Shown one piece after another: positions 61,889 to 64,000 of a DNA stretch of 64,000 nucleotides. Both the position numbers and the translations under genes were made by a program. The notes beneath the pieces were generated by a model. That model saw only the letters and a program-made list of their open reading frames with translations. It did not search any database and was not told the DNA's origin. The first letter of the stretch is position 1; each line of letters starts with the position of its first letter. Source of the stretch: LMUY01 sp964235495 (GTDB lineage Bacteria > Pseudomonadota > Alphaproteobacteria > Acetobacterales > Acetobacteraceae); NCBI GenBank assembly GCA_964235495.1, contig CAXSAX010000011.1, forward strand, positions 1 to 64,000. The letters run 5' to 3'.

Positions 61889-62626
61889 TCAGGACCCAGC
61901 CCACTCCCCCACCAGCCGCACCGTCCAAATCCCTACAGCCAAGCAACTTCCCAGCGGCACCACCGTCGCCGCGCGCAGCCCCCCGCCGCGGACCAGCGCC
62001 GCTCCTACCCCGGCCACGGCCGCCACCAGCAGCACCGGCCCCAACCCCGCCAGCCCGACCCATGCGCCGGCCGCGGCCAGCAACTTGGCATCGCCGCCGC
62101 CTAGGCCCTCGCGGCCGCGCATCCTGCGGTAGCCCGCGGCCAGCAGCCGCAGCGCCGCATACCCGGCCAGCGCCGCGGTGGCGTGGTCCGTCAAGGCCGC
62201 CGGGTCGAGCCAGGCGGTGGTGGCCAGGCCGGCGAGCAGCAACGGCAGGGTGAGCGCGTCGGGCAGGCGCAAATGGGTCCAGTCGATCCAGGCGAGCGTC
62301 AGCAGGCCCCAGCCGAGCACGCAGTCGGCCCAGAGCGCCGGGCCGTCCACGAAGGGCAGGGCGGAGGCGGCGACGGCGGTGGCGGCCAGCTCGATCCACA
62401 GGTGGGCGGGGGCGATCCGCGCGCCGCAGTGGCGGCAGCGGCCGCGCTGCCGGAGGTAGCTAAGCAGCGGCACCAGCTCGGCGATGCCCAGGGTGTGGCC
62501 GCACGACTCGCAGCGGGAGCGGTCGAGCGCCACGGGGCGGCCTTCGGGCAGGCGGCGGGCCAGCACGCCCACCAGGCTGCCGACAAACGGGGCGCACAGC
62601 AGGGGGAGCACGCGGCTCCTTGGCAT
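61889..62626 (-). CDS. Prepilin peptidase (A24, GspO/PilD type)
   Basis: 245 residues. N-terminal part with two CxxC pairs (Cys39/42 and Cys64/67), then membrane helices and the A24 aspartates Asp115 (AWIDW) and Asp179 (GGGDAKL). Cleaves and methylates prepilins and T2SS pseudopilins such as GspK. ATG 62626 lies 30 bases from the divergent gspE start. Short N-terminal methylase part, but the Cys set is complete. Confidence 0.92.
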   Translation of the reverse strand: MPRSRVLPLLCAPFVGSLVGVLARRLPEGRPVALDRSRCESCGHTLGIAELVPLLSYLRQRGRCRHCGARIAPAHLWIELAATAVAASALPFVDGPALWADCVLGWGLLTLAWIDWTHLRLPDALTLPLLLAGLATTAWLDPAALTDHATAALAGYAALRLLAAGYRRMRGREGLGGGDAKLLAAAGAWVGLAGLGPVLLVAAVAGVGAALVRGGGLRAATVVPLGSCLAVGIWTVRLVGEWAGS

Positions 62627-62656
62627 CCGCGCCGGGTCGGCACAAGTTAGGGGCGC

Positions 62657-64000
62657 ATGGACCAGACGCTCACGCTCGATTTCGGATCGCCGGAAGAAGC
62701 CGCCGCCGCCGTGGTGGCGCTGCTGGAGAGCCAAGGCCAATGTGACGCCCGCACGGTGGAGCGCGGCCGCCGGGTCGCGGAGGAGAACGGGCAGCGGCTG
62801 GACCGGGTGCTGATCCAGCTCGGCCTGGTCAACGAGCGGGACCTGGCCGCCGCCTTCACCACCCTGCTCGGCCTGCCGCTGGCCGCCGCTGATTCATACC
62901 CGGCGGAGCCGGTGTTCCCCGAGCAGCTCGCCCCCCGCTTCCTGCGCCAGGCCCGCGCGCTGCCGGTTGCTTTTCAGAAGGGGCAGCACGAGGGCGGCAC
63001 GCTGGTGCTGGCGATGGCGGACCCGCTGGACCGCTTCGCCCCCGCTGCGGTCGCCGCCGCCACGGGAACGGTGGTCCGGGTGGCGGTGGCGGTGCCGATC
63101 GAGCTGGAGGCGGCGTTCGACCGGCTGTATCCGGATAAGGACGCGCCGGTGGCGGACCATTCCGGCGGTGGCGAGCGGATGGAGGAGGACGCCGAACGGC
63201 TGAAGGACCTGGCCAGCGAGGCGCCGGTGATTCGGCTGGTTAACGGCATCATCAACCGCGCCGTCGAGACCCAGGCCTCCGACATCCACATCGAGCCGTT
63301 CGAGGACCGCCTGCGGGTGCGTTACCGCTATGACGGCGTGCTGCACGAGGCAGACAGCCCGCCGGTGCGGCTGACGGCGGCGATCATCTCGCGCATCAAG
63401 ATCATGTCGCGGCTGGACATTGCCGAGCGCCGGCTGCCGCAGGACGGCCGCATCAAGCTGGCGGTGCGCGGCAGCGAGGTGGATTTCCGCGTCTCCACTA
63501 TCCCTTCGCTGTACGGCGAGACGGTGGTGTTGCGCGTGCTGGACCGCACGGCAGTTTCACTGGATTACAACGCGCTGGGCCTGGCCCCTGCCGTGGTGCA
63601 TAAGCTGCAGCAGACCTTCGAGCTGCCCAACGGTATCGTGCTGGTCACCGGCCCGACCGGCAGCGGCAAGACCACGACGCTGTACACGGGGTTGACCGGG
63701 CTGAACGCCGTCACCCGCAAGGTGGTCACGGTCGAGGACCCGATCGAGTACCAGCTGCGCGGCATCAACCAGATTCAGGTCAAGCCGCAGATCGGGCTGA
63801 CCTTCGCCACGCTGCTGCGCTCCATCCTGCGGCAGGACCCGGACGTAATCATGGTGGGCGAGATTCGAGACGGCGAGACGGCGCAGATCGCGGTGCAGGC
63901 GGCGCTGACCGGGCACCTAGTGCTGTCCACCGTGCACACCAACTCCGCCGCGACCACGGTGGCGCGGCTGCGCGACATGGGGCTGGAGGACTACCTGATG
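62657..64000 (+). CDS. gspE: Type II secretion ATPase GspE (partial, runs off the window)
   Basis: 448 codons are visible without a stop. N-terminal T2SSE_N domain (LDRVLIQLGLVNERDLAAAFTTLLGLPL), then the ATPase: APVIRLVNGIINRAVETQASDIHIEPF, RRLPQDGRI, Walker A GPTGSGKTTTL (332-342), TVEDPIEYQLRGINQIQV (Asp box), and RQDPDVIMVGEIRDGETAQIA (Walker B), and the His box GHLVLSTVHTN. Drives pseudopilus assembly. The frame is open to the end at 64000. An AGGGG site precedes ATG 62657. Confidence 0.95.
   Translation, partial: MDQTLTLDFGSPEEAAAAVVALLESQGQCDARTVERGRRVAEENGQRLDRVLIQLGLVNERDLAAAFTTLLGLPLAAADSYPAEPVFPEQLAPRFLRQARALPVAFQKGQHEGGTLVLAMADPLDRFAPAAVAAATGTVVRVAVAVPIELEAAFDRLYPDKDAPVADHSGGGERMEEDAERLKDLASEAPVIRLVNGIINRAVETQASDIHIEPFEDRLRVRYRYDGVLHEADSPPVRLTAAIISRIKIMSRLDIAERRLPQDGRIKLAVRGSEVDFRVSTIPSLYGETVVLRVLDRTAVSLDYNALGLAPAVVHKLQQTFELPNGIVLVTGPTGSGKTTTLYTGLTGLNAVTRKVVTVEDPIEYQLRGINQIQVKPQIGLTFATLLRSILRQDPDVIMVGEIRDGETAQIAVQAALTGHLVLSTVHTNSAATTVARLRDMGLEDYLM

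Overview
The window is a GC-rich bacterial chromosome segment with dense gene packing, many 1-4 base start/stop overlaps, frequent GTG/TTG starts and third-position G/C codon bias. Gene content points to an alphaproteobacterium of the Acetobacteraceae type (Rhodospirillales): a Hint-domain secreted-type protein, a cytochrome bo3 quinol oxidase operon, an assimilatory nitrate operon with a BFD-tailed NasA, the EttA/LepA/ObgE/L21-L27 core set and type II secretion genes. The family placement is inference from gene content; no rRNA gene is present.

Layout. 1-2.2 kb: tail of a chemotaxis receptor, a decayed IS5-like transposase, and a leftward group MBL hydrolase / methyltransferase / Lrp regulator. 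2.3-7.2 kb: trypsin-like lipoprotein, RlmM-like rRNA methyltransferase, DUF423 protein, proline iminopeptidase, DUF4142 lipoprotein with a clear terminator, and a Gly/Tyr-rich secreted protein. 7.2-17.3 kb: tRNA-Ser(GGA), MBL protein with zinc ribbon, lepA, Hint protein, a periplasmic binding protein, two GNATs, ettA, an SMP-30 protein, a CAU-anticodon tRNA and ppa. 17.3-24.8 kb: beta-helix protein, a 36-residue lipoprotein, two convergent SDRs, a cupin, then guaA-argC-gamma carbonic anhydrase-lipoprotein with overlapping ends.

25-29 kb: cyoABCD, with cyoB split in two by an apparent one-base frameshift. 29.1-36.3 kb: leftward assimilatory nitrate/nitrite operon (FAD oxidoreductase, NirA-type siroheme reductase, FeS-flavoprotein reductase, nasA), all linked by ATGA overlaps except the last, where nasA has no ordinary start codon. 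36.4-43.7 kb: gpmI, a Ser/Thr-rich small protein followed by a TPR/ATP-grasp protein, rlmH, then proA-nadD-rsfS-DUF427. 43.9-54 kb: S46 peptidase with an AT-richer internal patch, rplU-rpmA-obgE-proB, GlcG-like protein, porin, and folP-glmM-thiD. 54-64 kb: esterase, gspK directly behind a secreted phosphoesterase, peroxiredoxin, solute-binding protein, arsM, an AT-rich island with one gene, prepilin peptidase and the start of gspE.

The most unusual item is the island gene at 60703-61824. Its first ~225 residues follow the proteasome/HslV pattern (Thr right after Met1, then Asp, Lys and GSG in the expected order and approximate spacing) and it carries an unrecognised ~150-residue C-terminal part. 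It stands alone, without an ATPase partner, in DNA unlike its surroundings. Functional modules that can be read as wholes are aerobic quinol oxidation (cyo), nitrate-to-ammonium assimilation (nas), proline synthesis (proB, proA at separate spots), ribosome biogenesis (rplU, rpmA, obgE, rsfS, rlmH, lepA, ettA) and a dispersed type II secretion system (gspK, prepilin peptidase, gspE).
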